Origin: Symbiodinium natans
Taxonomy: Eukaryota > Sar > Dinophyceae > Suessiales > Symbiodiniaceae
NCBI GenBank assembly: GCA_905221605.1
Contig: CAJNDS010000025.1
Location: 52,501 to 116,500 of the forward strand
Reading direction: 5' to 3'
Length of the DNA: 64,000 bases
Position 1 is the first letter of the stretch, and each line of letters begins with the position of its first letter. Positions 1 to 9,754 of the stretch are shown here, piece after piece. The notes beneath the pieces are model-generated. The model saw only the letters and a list, made by a program, of their open reading frames with translations. It had not been told where the DNA came from and ran no database searches. Both the position numbers and the translations under genes were made by a program.

Positions 1-45
1 GCAGCTTCCATGGACGGTTGAGAAACTTCCCAAGCCCTAAACGCT

Positions 46-90
46 AAACCCTAAGCCCTTAACCCTTAGACCCTAAACCCTAAACCCTAC
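46..90. repeat. Degenerate CCCTAAA array
   Basis: About six telomere-type heptamers with variant units (CCCTAAG, CCCTTAA, CCCTTAG), read as CCCTAAA on the plus strand. Confidence 0.7.
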
Positions 91-210
91 AGATTTGTTT
101 AGAGTTAGTCGAGTGCAGTCTCAGTCTCGGTGTTTGAAGGCTTCGAGACATTTTACACCAGGAGTGCCCGACATCCGAAACAGCACAAGATCTAAAATCC
201 AGTCATGCTC

Positions 211-271
211 AACCCTAAACCCTAAACCCTAAACCCTAAACCCTAAACCCTAAACCCTAAACCCTAAACCC
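211..271. repeat. Interstitial CCCTAAA array
   Basis: Eight to nine near-perfect tandem CCCTAAA units, the plant/dinoflagellate-type telomere repeat, flanked by unrelated sequence on both sides and therefore interstitial. Confidence 0.9.
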
Positions 272-768
272 ACTTTGGCATGCTTGGGGCTGTTGAGCGT
301 ATGGTCTCCGCGATCAGCACTAAGCCCGGTAAATGAAACCATTGAAGCTCAAGCCTTGGTGTCTGAATCGCCCACTGCCACCGCAGACTGAACCGTGAAA
401 CAGAATTATTGGAATGGGGTTTTGGGGCCGATTATACTATTACTATAAGTATAACAGGGAACCCCCAAAACGTTTTTGGCAATTATATGGGCAGGGTGTG
501 GTTCGGATATTGCTTGGTTGTCGATGCAGCTTTTCGCGTCGCCGGCCCTCTGCTTGCCGTTGGAAACTTAACTACCAATTGCCTACGAAGCCCCCCCCCA
601 AAAAAATGGGGAAAAAAACATCTTCCTTATAAAGGGAAATATAGGGATTACTGTTTCTTCTTCTTTTGGGGATCTTAAGCAAATAGTAGTTAAGTGCGGT
701 GAGCGGATCCGTGGCAGCTGACCGGTTCCGTCGTGTTATGTTGCGGCTCAATCGGTTCTTAGACCGAT

Positions 769-873
769 GCTTAGTTGTCCAGTAACCTGGGGGAATTAAA
801 GGTTAACCTTTGGGATTCTAAGGGGATTACACTACCCCAAAAAGGTTAAAGGTTTTCTACTCTACTACTAGGG
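769..873. repeat. Dispersed ~105-bp repeat, copy 1 (MITE-like)
   Basis: This segment recurs at 4282-4384 with high similarity over its whole length, from CTTAGTTGTCCAGTAACCTG to the CTACTACTAGG end. It contains an internal foldback, AACCTTTGGG against CCCCAAAAAGGTT. There is no coding capacity. It is probably a short non-autonomous transposable element. Confidence 0.65.
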
Positions 874-990
874 ATGTTTGACCAGTTCTGCATACACGAT
901 TCGGCAGGCTCGAAGTTACTGGGCTATCGACATGATTTCCGCGCAGGTCTTGAGCTGAACTGTGTGTTCGGGGATGCCATGAGCCTGAGA

Positions 991-1095
991 TCCTTGGGGA
1001 CGAAATGAACCCTAAAAGGGTCATAGACCTTAAAAGGAATTGCAGTAGTCAGGGTATATGACCCCAATTTTAGGGTTCATAATTCGTCCCCAAGG
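991..1095. repeat. Foldback MITE-like element, copy 1
   Basis: A 105-bp element starts TCCTTGGGGACGAA and ends with the reverse complement TTCGTCCCCAAGGA. The inverted match continues inward through ATGAACCCTAAAA, for about 27 bp per arm with a 2-nt difference. A second, more diverged copy lies at 1870-1983. The long arms, short centre and lack of any frame fit a MITE or introner-like element. Confidence 0.75.
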
Positions 1096-1157
1096 ATGAC
1101 ACCCGGATATGGCTTTGGGCTCTCTGAGACCGGCTGCTTCAAAGCCATGCCCGGCTT

Positions 1158-1212
1158 TGCTACTAGGGTTTAGGGTTAGGGTTTAGGGTTTAGGGTTTAG
1201 GGTTTCGGGTTT
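1158..1212. repeat. Interstitial TTTAGGG array
   Basis: About seven TTTAGGG units in the orientation opposite to most neighbouring arrays, with one TTTCGGG variant. Confidence 0.85.
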
Positions 1213-1869
1213 AGGGTCCGTCCTTGATTTCGCTGGGCAGTGCATCGATGGAGGTCTCTGCAGCCTCCACGACCGAGTTGCCGACGATGACAGCGGCATT
1301 TCCCACGTAGTCTCCCACTGTCAAGCCCACATCGGCGATGCCTGTTTCGGGTTTAGGGTTTAGGTTTGCTTCCATCTCAACTGTACATCACAAATAACAC
1401 GTAGGTTTACGTGTAGCAAAACTCCCAGTTCGAAAGCCTGTTTGCAAAACAATCCCAGGGCAGCCTGAGATGGTTTCGAATTAGAGGGTTCATCAGTTCA
1501 TCGTTGAAGGTTTGTATGGGGTCTAAAGTGGAAGGTTTAAAGGATTTCAGAGATCAGGGCGATGACACACGTAAGAAGGGGCGCGCAAGGGCGGCTCGAG
1601 ACCGCCGTCAACAGGAGGAGCAAAGCGAACGGGAGTGGGCACAGCAAACGCTGCCCATCAGCGCAGAAAGCTCTAGTTACATGCGGAGACAACCAGCAGC
1701 TTGCTTGACAAACCCTTTCCCACGAGGCACACTGACAAAGCGCTCTGCATGGTGGCCTGTGCAATGGAAGAAAACCCCTCGCTGCTCCGACCATGCTGCT
1801 CCAGGAAACGAGGTCGGGTTTTTGGGCTTGGGGCGTGGAAGTCTCAGCTGTCCGTCACTGTTTTGGGAA

Positions 1870-1983
1870 CCTTGGGAAGAAAGAACCCTAAAAGGGTTTA
1901 GGATTCATGTACCTTAAAAAATGAATTATAGTAGTATAGGGGTATATGAATCCAATTTTAGGGTTCATCATTCGTCCCCAAGG
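1870..1983. repeat. Foldback MITE-like element, copy 2
   Basis: Diverged copy of the element at 991-1095. The left arm is degenerate (CCTTGGGAAGAAAGAACCCT), while the right arm (TTTTAGGGTTCATCATTCG then TCCCCAAGG) is well kept. The centre shares the GTAGT...GGTATATGA...CCAATTTT pattern. Confidence 0.7.
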
Positions 1984-2111
1984 AGATTTCCTTGAAGACT
2001 CCCGCGCGCGTTCGCTTGGGGTCATCGTACACTGGTCGTTCAGCTACGCTCTTCGATCCTTGCACGAATGTTGGCACCATGACTGTACATAAATGACTTG
2101 CAATCCTCAAC

Positions 2112-2144
2112 CTAAGGGTTTAGGGTTTAGGGTTTAGGGCTTAG
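2112..2144. repeat. TTTAGGG array
   Basis: Four to five TTTAGGG units ending in a variant unit (CTTAGGG). Confidence 0.8.
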
Positions 2145-2460
2145 GGTAGACCCGACACCCTCAACCCCGACAAGCCTTTGCCAATGTCGCCTGCCACGTC
2201 GACGGCAGACCCTGCCGCGTCAGCAACGCCGTTCCCGACGGCTTCTAAGCCTCAAGCGAGATGTGGGGTTTGGCATTGAACGAAATAAAACCTTATGAGA
2301 CAAAACCCTGTCAAAAAAGCTAAACAAGCTTGCTTACACCCTATGATTCCTTACAGCTTTTGTCGTCGAATGGTCTTATTCACCTAGACCTTCTTATAAC
2401 AAATGGCCCTGTATACACTCACCGAGGTCAGTATCAACCCTGGCACAGATGGATCTCCGA

Positions 2461-2507
2461 CCCTAAACCCTAAACCCTTATCCGTTCACCCTAAACCCTA
2501 AACCCCC
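2461..2507. repeat. Split CCCTAAA array
   Basis: Two short CCCTAAA runs interrupted by a few unrelated bases. Confidence 0.75.
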
Positions 2508-2704
2508 TAGAAGCTACTGTGTGCAGGCAGGAAGCCGTCCGCGATTGCGCCAAACACTTTCGAAGACACCACGCTGTCCAGGCCCTTCACCAGGGTTTCG
2601 CTTCGGGGGGCAGCCGGGACGCCTTTGGGCTTGGGACATTTTTTAGGGGTTTGAACAGTTAAGAGTTGCAGAGAAGTTGCCTGTCATCTATAAGAATCTA
2701 TAGT

Positions 2705-2767
2705 GCAAACCCTAAACCCTAAACCCTAAACCCTAAACCCTAAACCCTAAACCCTAAACCCTAAACC
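2705..2767. repeat. Interstitial CCCTAAA array
   Basis: About eight perfect CCCTAAA units, one of the longest uninterrupted arrays in the window. Confidence 0.9.
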
Positions 2768-2956
2768 GAAAAAGCCTGGTGACTCAAAGGGCATTTGAGC
2801 GCTTCCGCATCTGCGCAGCGGTCTACGAGCCTCAAGGAGCTTCGCTGAGACGGGCACTCCAAGCCCCCAAGAGTTGAAGGTTCACAAGTAGTTCGATGTA
2901 GTTCGAAAAAAGGAACCTTAACTAATGAGGGATTATAAGTAGAGATGTAATGAGAT

Positions 2957-3006
2957 ATAGATAGATAGAAGATAGATAGATAGATATCTATATATATATA
3001 TAGATA
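2957..3006. repeat. GATA/TA microsatellite
   Basis: GATA-type tetranucleotide repeats grade into a TA run and then the reverse-complement TATC end, which makes the tract partly palindromic. Confidence 0.85.
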
Positions 3007-3894
3007 TCATCGTCCGCAGGCATCCGCAATCAGTGGCCTGAAGGGCGTCGGCTGATCCCGATCCAGCTCGTTTGGAGGCGCGAGCAAGCAACGCAGCGTG
3101 CGACTCCTTGGCATCAGGGTTTAGGGTTTAGGGTTTAGGGTTTAGATTTCATCACACTGCGAGGGCATACTCGCTGGTCTTCCTAGCGCGCAAATGATCA
3201 AACCAGACAGAAGCACAAAGATCACAGGAGCGTCACCAACAGACAGAATCTGCCTTTACCTATAGAATCTGAAGCGCCGAATCCCTAAAGCCTGCAAGAC
3301 TAAAACCCTTCCCGAAGGCCTTTGTAAGAGTCCTATGATCCAAAATCCTTGCGCAAACTTTGCAAAACTATACTATACCTCCCATTCAAAGCCCCCATAA
3401 GACCCGTCTAAGGGAGCACCAGAAACCGGTCCCAATATAATGACAGCAACATTCCGCGAAAGATGCTAGATGATTCTGGAACTATAGTAGATTAAGAGTC
3501 ACACAGACAAGCAATATATCATAGATAGCAATAGTGATACACCCCAAAAAACCTCCTCTAACTACTCACGCTTTACATTGTGGAACCTGTATACAGCCCT
3601 TCCAAAACCCTCCAATAGACCCAGCATTACCCAAAAGCTCCGAAGTCTGAGCAGAGAAAAGACATCATCTCTCGGCCCTAAGAGTAAAAGCATCTTATTG
3701 CATTGGTGCTGAGGCCCCTAAACCCTAGCCCTAAACCCTAAACCCTAAACCCTCAACCCTAAACCCTATAAGCCCTAGACTCAGACCCCCCTTCTGTTAC
3801 CGGTGCTGGCTGAGTCTCGGAATCTGCGGGTTTTGGAGGCGGGCGCTCCTCGGAGGGGGCAGACCTGACAAGAAAGGCTTGAAGGTGTCCTTAG

Positions 3895-3953
3895 GGTGTA
3901 GGGTTTAGGGTTTAGGGTTTAGGGTTTAGGGTTTAGGGTTTAGGGTTTAGGGA
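3895..3953. repeat. Interstitial TTTAGGG array
   Basis: About eight TTTAGGG units. A CCCTAAA array lies in the opposite orientation 130 bp upstream (about 3717-3771). Confidence 0.9.
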
Positions 3954-4135
3954 TCCTCTTTGAGAATCCTGGAAATCAGGGTTCTTAGATGCTTATATAC
4001 TTCCAGCACCTTACAGGGCTTCAGGGTGTGAGAGGCTGCAATATCTAGGCTCGGTAACTCTGTGGAGTTCCTATGTTCGGCGTAATGGGACCAGGTTGCT
4101 GAGCGCACGAGGTGCACGCTGGACTCTCTGCTTCC

Positions 4136-4199
4136 TGAACCCTGAACCCTAAATCCTAAACCCTACACCCTAAACCCTAAACCCTAAACCCTAAACCTC
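4136..4199. repeat. Degenerate CCCTAAA array
   Basis: About nine units with CCCTGAA, CCCTACA and TCCTAAA variants. Confidence 0.8.
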
Positions 4200-4281
4200 G
4201 AGCCCGGCTGGGACGCGAAAATCTTTGTGCTAGCCCAATGCTGGTGCGCTACGTGGCCTTCAAAACGCTCGAGATTCTTTA

Positions 4282-4384
4282 CTTAGTTGTCCAGTAACCT
4301 GGCGGAACTAAAGGTTAACCTTTGGGATTATAAGGGCATTATACTACCCCAAAAAGGTTAAAGGTTACCTACTTTACTACTAGG
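4282..4384. repeat. Dispersed ~105-bp repeat, copy 2 (MITE-like)
   Basis: Second copy of the 769-873 sequence, differing at scattered positions. It retains the internal AAGGTTAACCTT palindrome and the AACCTTTGGG/CCCCAAAAAGGTT foldback. Confidence 0.65.
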
Positions 4385-5110
4385 TTTAAGTCCTATCAAG
4401 GCCACACTGGAGGGCCGCAGTATACATGGTTTTTGACTCCCTAAGCCGCAATCAACCCTAAACTCCCGAAACATCCCTATAAACCCTACAGCCTCTTTTC
4501 CCTAACCTCCATAAACCCTACACCCTGCATGCCCTATACCAACCCTAAACCCTAAACCCTAAACCCTAGACCCTACACCCTAAACCCAAAATGGTTCTTG
4601 ACTTTGCTCAGAGGTTTGGCCTTCGAGGGGTTCGGGTCTGAGATGTGCGGTTTGCAGCGCCGTGGGGGGCCCATTCTGGGACTTCCTTGGGCATCTATAT
4701 GTCTAGGGTTTAGGGTTCATATAAGTTATATGCCCTAAACCCTGAACCTTATAGACTCTACATAGACCCTATACCGTAGACACCCTATACGCCCCAAACA
4801 ATCCTCCTATCCGAAACCTGCAACCCTGACCTATACAGCCTGGACTCAGCCCTGCGTCATACGATTAAGGGGTGAGGGCTTAGGCGGAAGGATTTCGGAG
4901 GGCTACCCAATTCCAAAAATAGGCGGGCTTTGGGCAACATGCACATTACATGGACAAATATTTCACAGGCACTGTGAGGAACATGGTTTAACTACGGACT
5001 TAGCCCCGAGCAATTTGCCCAGAAGTCGAGCAGCTGGGCAGAGACTTGCGAGGACTTTTGGATCAACGCATTGTTGCTGCAAGTTGCCTGGGTCGAGAAC
5101 CCGGGTGCTA

Positions 5111-5134
5111 GGGGGGGGGGGGGGGGGGGGGGGG
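5111..5134. repeat. G homopolymer, 24 bases
   Basis: An uninterrupted run of 24 G residues. The length may be affected by sequencing error. Confidence 0.8.
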
Positions 5135-5298
5135 CCTACAGTCGATGATGCTTTATGGTAAACCAGAATGAGAAGAATTCTAGGGAAAGCATGCGTCCAG
5201 AACCAGAGAGGGTTGCAATGAACTTACCGGTCCTACCGTAGATGATGCTTAATGGGCGTTTGGGCTTAGGGCCTGCATGGGGCTTATAGGGGCTAGGA

Positions 5299-5447
5299 AA
5301 CCCTAAACCCTAAACCCTACCCTAAACCCGAAACCCTAAACCCTTGCTTACAAGGTGGGTTGGGCTATCTCTGCAGGGAAACCAATTACCCTAGGGTTTA
5401 GGGTTTAGGGTTGAGGGTTCAGGGTTTAGGATTTAGGGTTTAGGGTT
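5299..5447. repeat. Head-to-head telomere-type arrays
   Basis: CCCTAAA units at about 5299-5345 are followed by TTTAGGG units at about 5393-5447. The two oppositely oriented arrays are separated by about 50 bp of unique DNA. Confidence 0.75.
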
Positions 5448-6579
5448 GCCCTAGTGACCTAGTATCTGTCACTCAGAGAACGGTGGCGAACAGCATCAAA
5501 GTAGGCTGATTACATGAAGCAATGTTTGCTTCGCGAGCATCCCGACAGGAAATCCGATTCAAGACGGTCCTCACAATCAGGCACTGGCTGCAGACTCACC
5601 AACATCCCATCTACACCCCACTTCATGCAACTGCAGAATCTGCTGTGCAATTGCAACGAAAACATGCCTGGAATGTAGTGCAAGAAGAAGCCAAAGAAAG
5701 GAGGGCTACTCAACTGAATACGCCGGGCAGAAGTCTTAACCTCAGGCCCCCCCCAAACGGCCAAAACCTTAAACCCTGAACCCTAAATAAACCATAAACC
5801 CTATAAGCCTTAAACCCTGAACCCCAGACCCGGAGCATCCTAAACGCTTCCTCAACCAGATCCATCCCAACCCGTCGCCATCCGCTATGCCCCGAAGTTT
5901 AGGAGGGTACTAGACTTCGGGCTGTTTTAGGAACTCGGGCTAAGAGTTCAAGATGCGGTTGAGAGCTCTCACTACTTCTGTCTGGTGTAGAGTTAAGATA
6001 TGAGGCTTGTCCACCCAGAAACAGACTGTCATCGACCTGCAACAGAACCCAAAAAAGCGGCAACAAAAACCAGAAACCTACTATTCCGCCGGTTAGAACC
6101 TGTAACCCTAAACCCTAAACCCTAAACCCTAAATCCAAGGGGCAGAATCAGCTCGACAGGAGGCACCGCTATCGCTGGCCAGGGCTGTAGAGCAGACGGT
6201 GAGCAAGAGCCATCGGAGGCTAAACCGCCTGAGTCCAGGGTTCTGAGTAGGGTTATAAGTACTCTAAGTAGGGTAAAAAGTATAGCTACCATACTTATAA
6301 CCCTACTTATAACTATATAACTACCCATGAACCTCCAGGGTTCGGGTAGGGCTTAGATTTTGGGTTACCAGTGCTGAGGTTTAGGGCTTAGGGTTCGGGT
6401 TTGTAATACCAGTGGTTAGATTTCGGGTATGGTTGCCGTTCTTGTCTTGATAATACTGTTAGGTTTTTCATGTGCCAGTAGTTAAGCCCAAGATGGTCCA
6501 GGGTCAAATCGCCCCTTACCGTCTCCTTCACGAGTTTGGAGCCTGAACAAATCCCAAAGACAGCACTCCTACGACCTAC

Positions 6580-6650
6580 GGGTTTAGGGTTTAGGGTTTA
6601 CAGGGTTAAAGGGTTAAGGGTTAAGGGTTTAGGGTTTAGGGTTTAGGGTG
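6580..6650. repeat. TTTAGGG array with variants
   Basis: TTTAGGG units are mixed with GTTAAGG and GTTAAAG variants. Confidence 0.75.
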
Positions 6651-6895
6651 ACCTACGATGAGCCCTTAAGCCAAAACCCGTGCAGGTTGCATTTGAGCTC
6701 CTCGGGTATGTTGAGAATACGCACCGACACGACAGCTTCTTAACAGTACAAGTTTCTTTTTAGCAATCAACAAGATTGTTTCACGACACTTGTCGTAATT
6801 AAACCCCTAGAAAACCCACCATTTTTAGGACATATGTCAGGAAATCATGATAAGGAGCCCGAAAAAGCTAGCTTCTGATTTGGGTCTTAGCTAAC

Positions 6896-6996
6896 GTAAA
6901 CCCTGAACCCTGAAACCCTGAAACCCTAAAACCCTGAAACCCTGAACCCTGAACCCTGAACCCTGAACCCTAAACCCTAAACCCTGAACCCTAACC
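6896..6996. repeat. Long degenerate CCCTGAA/CCCTAAA array
   Basis: About fourteen units alternate between CCCTGAA and CCCTAAA, some eight bases long (CCCTGAAA). This is the longest array in the window. Confidence 0.85.
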
Positions 6997-7289
6997 CCAG
7001 TGGGTCCGAGGCTCACCATGAAGTGCTTGGCAGTAAAGCTTGGAGTAAGAGGATTAAGAAACTTTTTAGTCTCTTGAGCCAGAAGACTCCGGAATGCCGA
7101 TCTTCAAACCCCCTTAACCTGCACCCCTAAACCCTAAACCCCAAACCCCAAACCCTAAACCCTAGCTTAGACCCAACACCGCAAGACCCCTAAAGCGTCA
7201 CGCCCACTTCAGCCCCACTCTGGGAGATCCGGCGAGGGCGGGCATGTCCCACACAGAGCTTAGGGTGAACAGGGCTTGAAGGTGCTTAG

Positions 7290-7390
7290 GGCTGTAGGGG
7301 TTTAGGGTTTAGGGCTTAGGGGTTTAGGGTTTAGGGTTTGGGGTTTAGGGCTTTAGGGGTTTAGGGCTAAAAGGGGTTTAGGGTTTAGAA
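7290..7390. repeat. Degenerate TTTAGGG array near the element
   Basis: About ten GGGTTTAGG-type units with spacer bases, ending about 430 bp left of the inserted element. Confidence 0.75.
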
Positions 7391-7599
7391 ACTGTGGGGC
7401 TTTGGGCAATTGGGGTGACTGACTGCTTTGAATACATTTGCCATCTTCAACTCACATTAAGATGACAACCTTCGATGCTACCAGAAGTCCACACCTGCAA
7501 AACCAAGCAAAGACAGGAGATCATCTTTTCATTACGGCATCAGCATGCACTGCTCCAAGTCTAACTAACCCACGCCACGCACGACACACCCAAATTGGA

Positions 7600-7665
7600 G
7601 CCCACAAAGCATTGCAAAACCCTGAACCCTAAGCCCACAAAACATTGCAAGAACCTGAACCCTAG
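7600..7665. repeat. 33-bp tandem duplication
   Basis: Two adjacent 33-bp copies, each starting GCCCACAAA and ending in a telomere-like AACC(C)TGAACCCTA, with about four mismatches. Confidence 0.7.
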
Positions 7666-7817
7666 ATCCTACACCCAAAAAACCTGAAGTCAGCCCTGCC
7701 GGGCCAAACACAGTTTGGGTTTGAGGAATACCGGCCTTCGGGAGTAGGGATTACAGGCAATGTCAGGGCTTAGAGATCATGGGGTCTGGGAAATCGGTCT
7801 ACAGGGGTTAGGAAAGA

Positions 7818-8122
7818 AGTTAGTGGATACCATTTCCATTTTCTAACCATGCCCACCCCCCTAGGCCACCCAATGACCCAAACCATAACAACCTATACCT
7901 CAACCCTAAACTCACCAAAATACCCATAGTAAGACCCATACCATGGAACCACCAGAAGACCCACACCAAGACCCACATAGAAAACCCCCACCCTTAACCC
8001 CATACACCAACACCCCCATAGAAAAACCCATATTCCCAACCCGAAATCCCCAACCCTTGAAAATGGAAATGGTATTCTCTAATAAAATAACAATAATAGG
8101 AATAAGGTTTAGGGATAAGGTA
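7818..8122 (+). repeat. Left terminal inverted repeat, 305 bp
   Basis: It begins AGTTAGTGGATACC and aligns gap-free to the reverse complement of 29134-29438, with about five mismatches, all near the inner end. The plus strand here is strikingly C/A-rich, with many ACCC and CCCA words. Inside the repeat a perfect 17-bp inverted pair (7827-7843 and 8059-8075, ATACCATTTCCATTTTC) could let one strand fold back on itself. The short frame 7943-8131 within it is not a gene. Confidence 0.95.
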
Positions 8123-8133
8123 ATATCATAATA

Positions 8134-8169
8134 TAGTTATAATCTGTAACAACTTAAGGATTATAACTA
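8134..8169. terminator. Hairpin at the inner edge of the left repeat
   Basis: A perfect 11-bp stem (TAGTTATAATC against GATTATAACTA) with a 14-nt loop lies just downstream of the leftmost minus-strand gene. It resembles the other 3'-end hairpins in the element and could act as a transcription-end or polyadenylation signal. Confidence 0.55.
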
Positions 8170-8177
8170 CATTATAC

Positions 8178-8759
8178 TTATGACTTATCAACAGGAATTT
8201 CAATAATAACTCTGTCCTTATGCTTGCCGAATAGCATAAAATAGTCTTCTAAAAACTCATCATTCATTAGCAACTGATGGACGTGATTGAATAGTTTGTT
8301 AATATCAGGTTTAGGTTTCTCGTTTTCAGGTTGTTCTTCTTTTTCTGGCTCGTCTTGAAACTTATTAGGAAATTGCTCGTTTAATCGTTTGCGTATTTCC
8401 CTTTTCTGCTTTTCGTATTCTGCCTTAATCTCCGCTTGTAATTCGTCGTTTAGTTTGCCTTCTTTCCTTAAATTACCTATCTTCGTTAAATAACCTTTCA
8501 TCAATACATTCAGTTCCGAGTTCGGATGTAAGGCATAATGGAAATGGGCATCCCAGTTTTCGTTTTTTATTTTGTGTCCGCATTCTTCACATAATTGGCT
8601 CCCTTTTGCCCTCTCCTCTCTTCTCGCTTGGTTATATTCCTTCTGGTTTTTCTTGTAGCATTTTCTTTTCGCTTCACGGCACCTATTACAAGTCTTAAAG
8701 CCGTCAAACTCTTCGTCATCCTTTGTAGCACAGCACGATTTACACACTCGCTTCTCCAT
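8178..8759 (-). CDS. Zinc-finger protein, 193 aa
   Basis: The protein starts with a four-cysteine cluster (C6, C9/C10, C24, C27) rich in Lys and Arg, like short zinc-binding modules at the front of viral and HNH-associated proteins. A second finger follows near residues 57-75 (CEECG followed by His residues, C2H2-like). The rest is a charged, helix-forming, Lys/Glu-rich stretch ending in a short hydrophobic segment. The ATG start at 8759 is preceded by a TATATT box. A DNA- or RNA-binding regulator is plausible, but no specific family is recognised. It is the first gene inside the left repeat and is transcribed towards it. Confidence 0.75.
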   Translation of the reverse strand: MEKRVCKSCCATKDDEEFDGFKTCNRCREAKRKCYKKNQKEYNQARREERAKGSQLCEECGHKIKNENWDAHFHYALHPNSELNVLMKGYLTKIGNLRKEGKLNDELQAEIKAEYEKQKREIRKRLNEQFPNKFQDEPEKEEQPENEKPKPDINKLFNHVHQLLMNDEFLEDYFMLFGKHKDRVIIEIPVDKS

Positions 8760-8790
8760 CTTACTATATTAAAAAGTCTAGTCTTTAGGC

Positions 8791-8946
8791 ATGGTTAGAC
8801 CGAAAAAATCTTCTAATATTTTAATTAATATTAGAACATTTGAACGAGCAATGGGCAATAGGGGGCACATCTCCAAACTAATTAACCATTACCGCACTCT
8901 TATGATACGCTTATGGTATAGCGAAACACGCGGGGTAAAGAAATGA
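8791..8946 (+). CDS. Small basic protein, 51 aa
   Basis: An ATG-initiated frame of 51 codons lies in the gap between two minus-strand genes. The product is rich in Arg, Lys and Asn with no acidic patch. An AT-rich stretch with TATATT lies 20-30 bp upstream, shared with the divergent zinc-finger gene. Its length alone does not prove coding. The case is that it fills most of an otherwise empty gap in a tightly packed genome. Function unknown. Confidence 0.35.
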   Translation: MVRPKKSSNILINIRTFERAMGNRGHISKLINHYRTLMIRLWYSETRGVKK

Positions 8947-9039
8947 TGTCTGGGACGCTCGGCAGAGCCTCGCGAGGCTTCGCGACTTAACGCAAAACTT
9001 TACACTGTCAAATATATAAACAACCATATCTTTAAACAA
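8947..9039. other. Short gap with GC-rich palindrome
   Basis: A non-coding gap containing the palindrome GCCTCGCGAGGC followed by TTCGCGAC, unusually GC-rich for the core of the element. It could be a structured RNA end or a replication or packaging site. Nothing more specific can be said. Confidence 0.35.
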
Positions 9040-9252
9040 CTATTTTAACAATTCATGTAATTGATAAAATTCAAACAACAATTTAAATCGTTTCTTATAC
9101 TGACTTAAATGCTGATAATCCTCTAGTTCATCTATTATAGCACTTAACCTAGCGTTATACATTCTTATCTTTCTTCTTTCAATTAACCAAGCGCTTTTGT
9201 TTTCTTTCTTTTCTTTACTAGGATATAGACAGTCCATCATATAAATTAACAT
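9040..9252 (-). CDS. Hypothetical protein, 70 aa
   Basis: A small frame starting at ATG 9252, five bases after the stop of the upstream 109-aa gene, so probably co-transcribed with it. The product is basic with a predicted helical C-terminal half (Leu, Tyr, Phe and Lys). No family is recognised. Confidence 0.55.
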   Translation of the reverse strand: MLIYMMDCLYPSKEKKENKSAWLIERRKIRMYNARLSAIIDELEDYQHLSQYKKRFKLLFEFYQLHELLK

Positions 9253-9257
9253 ATATA

Positions 9258-9587
9258 TTAATCCATACCATTTAAGGTATTTTGCTTCAATTGACTTACT
9301 TCTTTTTCTATACTTACAATCTTTTCATCCATAATCTTATCTATTTTGTTTTCAAGTATTTCTATTCTTTGCTCAATTGTTAGTGTTCTTGGTTGGATTG
9401 GTGGTGTAATCTCCCTATTACCGAAACCGAGTGAGCAGGTTTCAATATTTTCCTCAACTATTATTTTTCCGCTTTCTTCAGTTAAAATCTTCTTTGACTT
9501 GCGAAACAGGTTTTTCTTACATCTACAAGCTAAACAAAACAGACCTTCTTTATTAATCTTAATACCACCCTGTTTTTTCTCTTCCAT
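9258..9587 (-). CDS. Hypothetical protein with coiled coil, 109 aa
   Basis: The N-terminal third is basic with a Cys-x-x-x-Cys pair (residues about 18-22, ending CRCKK). The C-terminal half is a clear heptad-type coiled coil rich in Ile, Leu, Glu and Lys (about residues 67-105). Its ATG is 6 bp from the stop of the next upstream small gene, which suggests an operon-like cluster of three minus-strand genes. It may be an oligomeric virion or scaffold protein, but no homologue is recognised. Confidence 0.6.
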   Translation of the reverse strand: MEEKKQGGIKINKEGLFCLACRCKKNLFRKSKKILTEESGKIIVEENIETCSLGFGNREITPPIQPRTLTIEQRIEILENKIDKIMDEKIVSIEKEVSQLKQNTLNGMD

Positions 9588-9592
9588 TTATT

Positions 9593-9754
9593 TTAAGTAG
9601 ATTTCTTACTATTTTTCAAACAAATAATGACTGATTTTACAAACTCTAATGACAAATAACAACATCTTTTAATTTTATTATCAGTTATTACCTGTTGCTC
9701 TATTACTTCTAAACCATTTATGGTTTCAATATAAGTATCATACTTCGTATCCAT
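9593..9754 (-). CDS. Small protein, 53 aa
   Basis: A 53-codon ATG frame just upstream of the 109-aa gene and divergent from the packaging ATPase, with only 38 bp between the two starts. The second half is hydrophobic with paired cysteines (residues 31-32) and reads SLEFVKSVIICL, a possible short membrane-associated helix. Its position in a compact gene cluster and its AT-rich TATATA leader support it. Function unknown. Confidence 0.5.
   Translation of the reverse strand: MDTKYDTYIETINGLEVIEQQVITDNKIKRCCYLSLEFVKSVIICLKNSKKST

Larger units (their letters stand above)
1..7817. other. Left host flank, telomere-repeat-rich, no convincing gene
   Basis: This stretch contains roughly twenty short arrays of CCCTAAA or TTTAGGG in both orientations, mixed with unique sequence, small foldback elements and simple repeats. 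The open frames present (for example 1504-1917 and 5522-5779) are short, overlap frames on the other strand and resemble no family I know. The density of telomere-type arrays is much higher here than to the right of the element. That suggests a subtelomeric or rearranged region, but this is inference. Confidence 0.7.

Noticed and set aside
1504-1917. 137-codon plus-strand frame in the left flank
   Set aside because: It starts with TTG, is overlapped by frames on the other strand, runs into a MITE-like repeat and matches nothing known.
7943-8131. 62-codon frame in the left terminal repeat
   Set aside because: Pro/Thr-rich translation of a non-coding repeat, with no conserved counterpart and an overlap with the repeat boundary.
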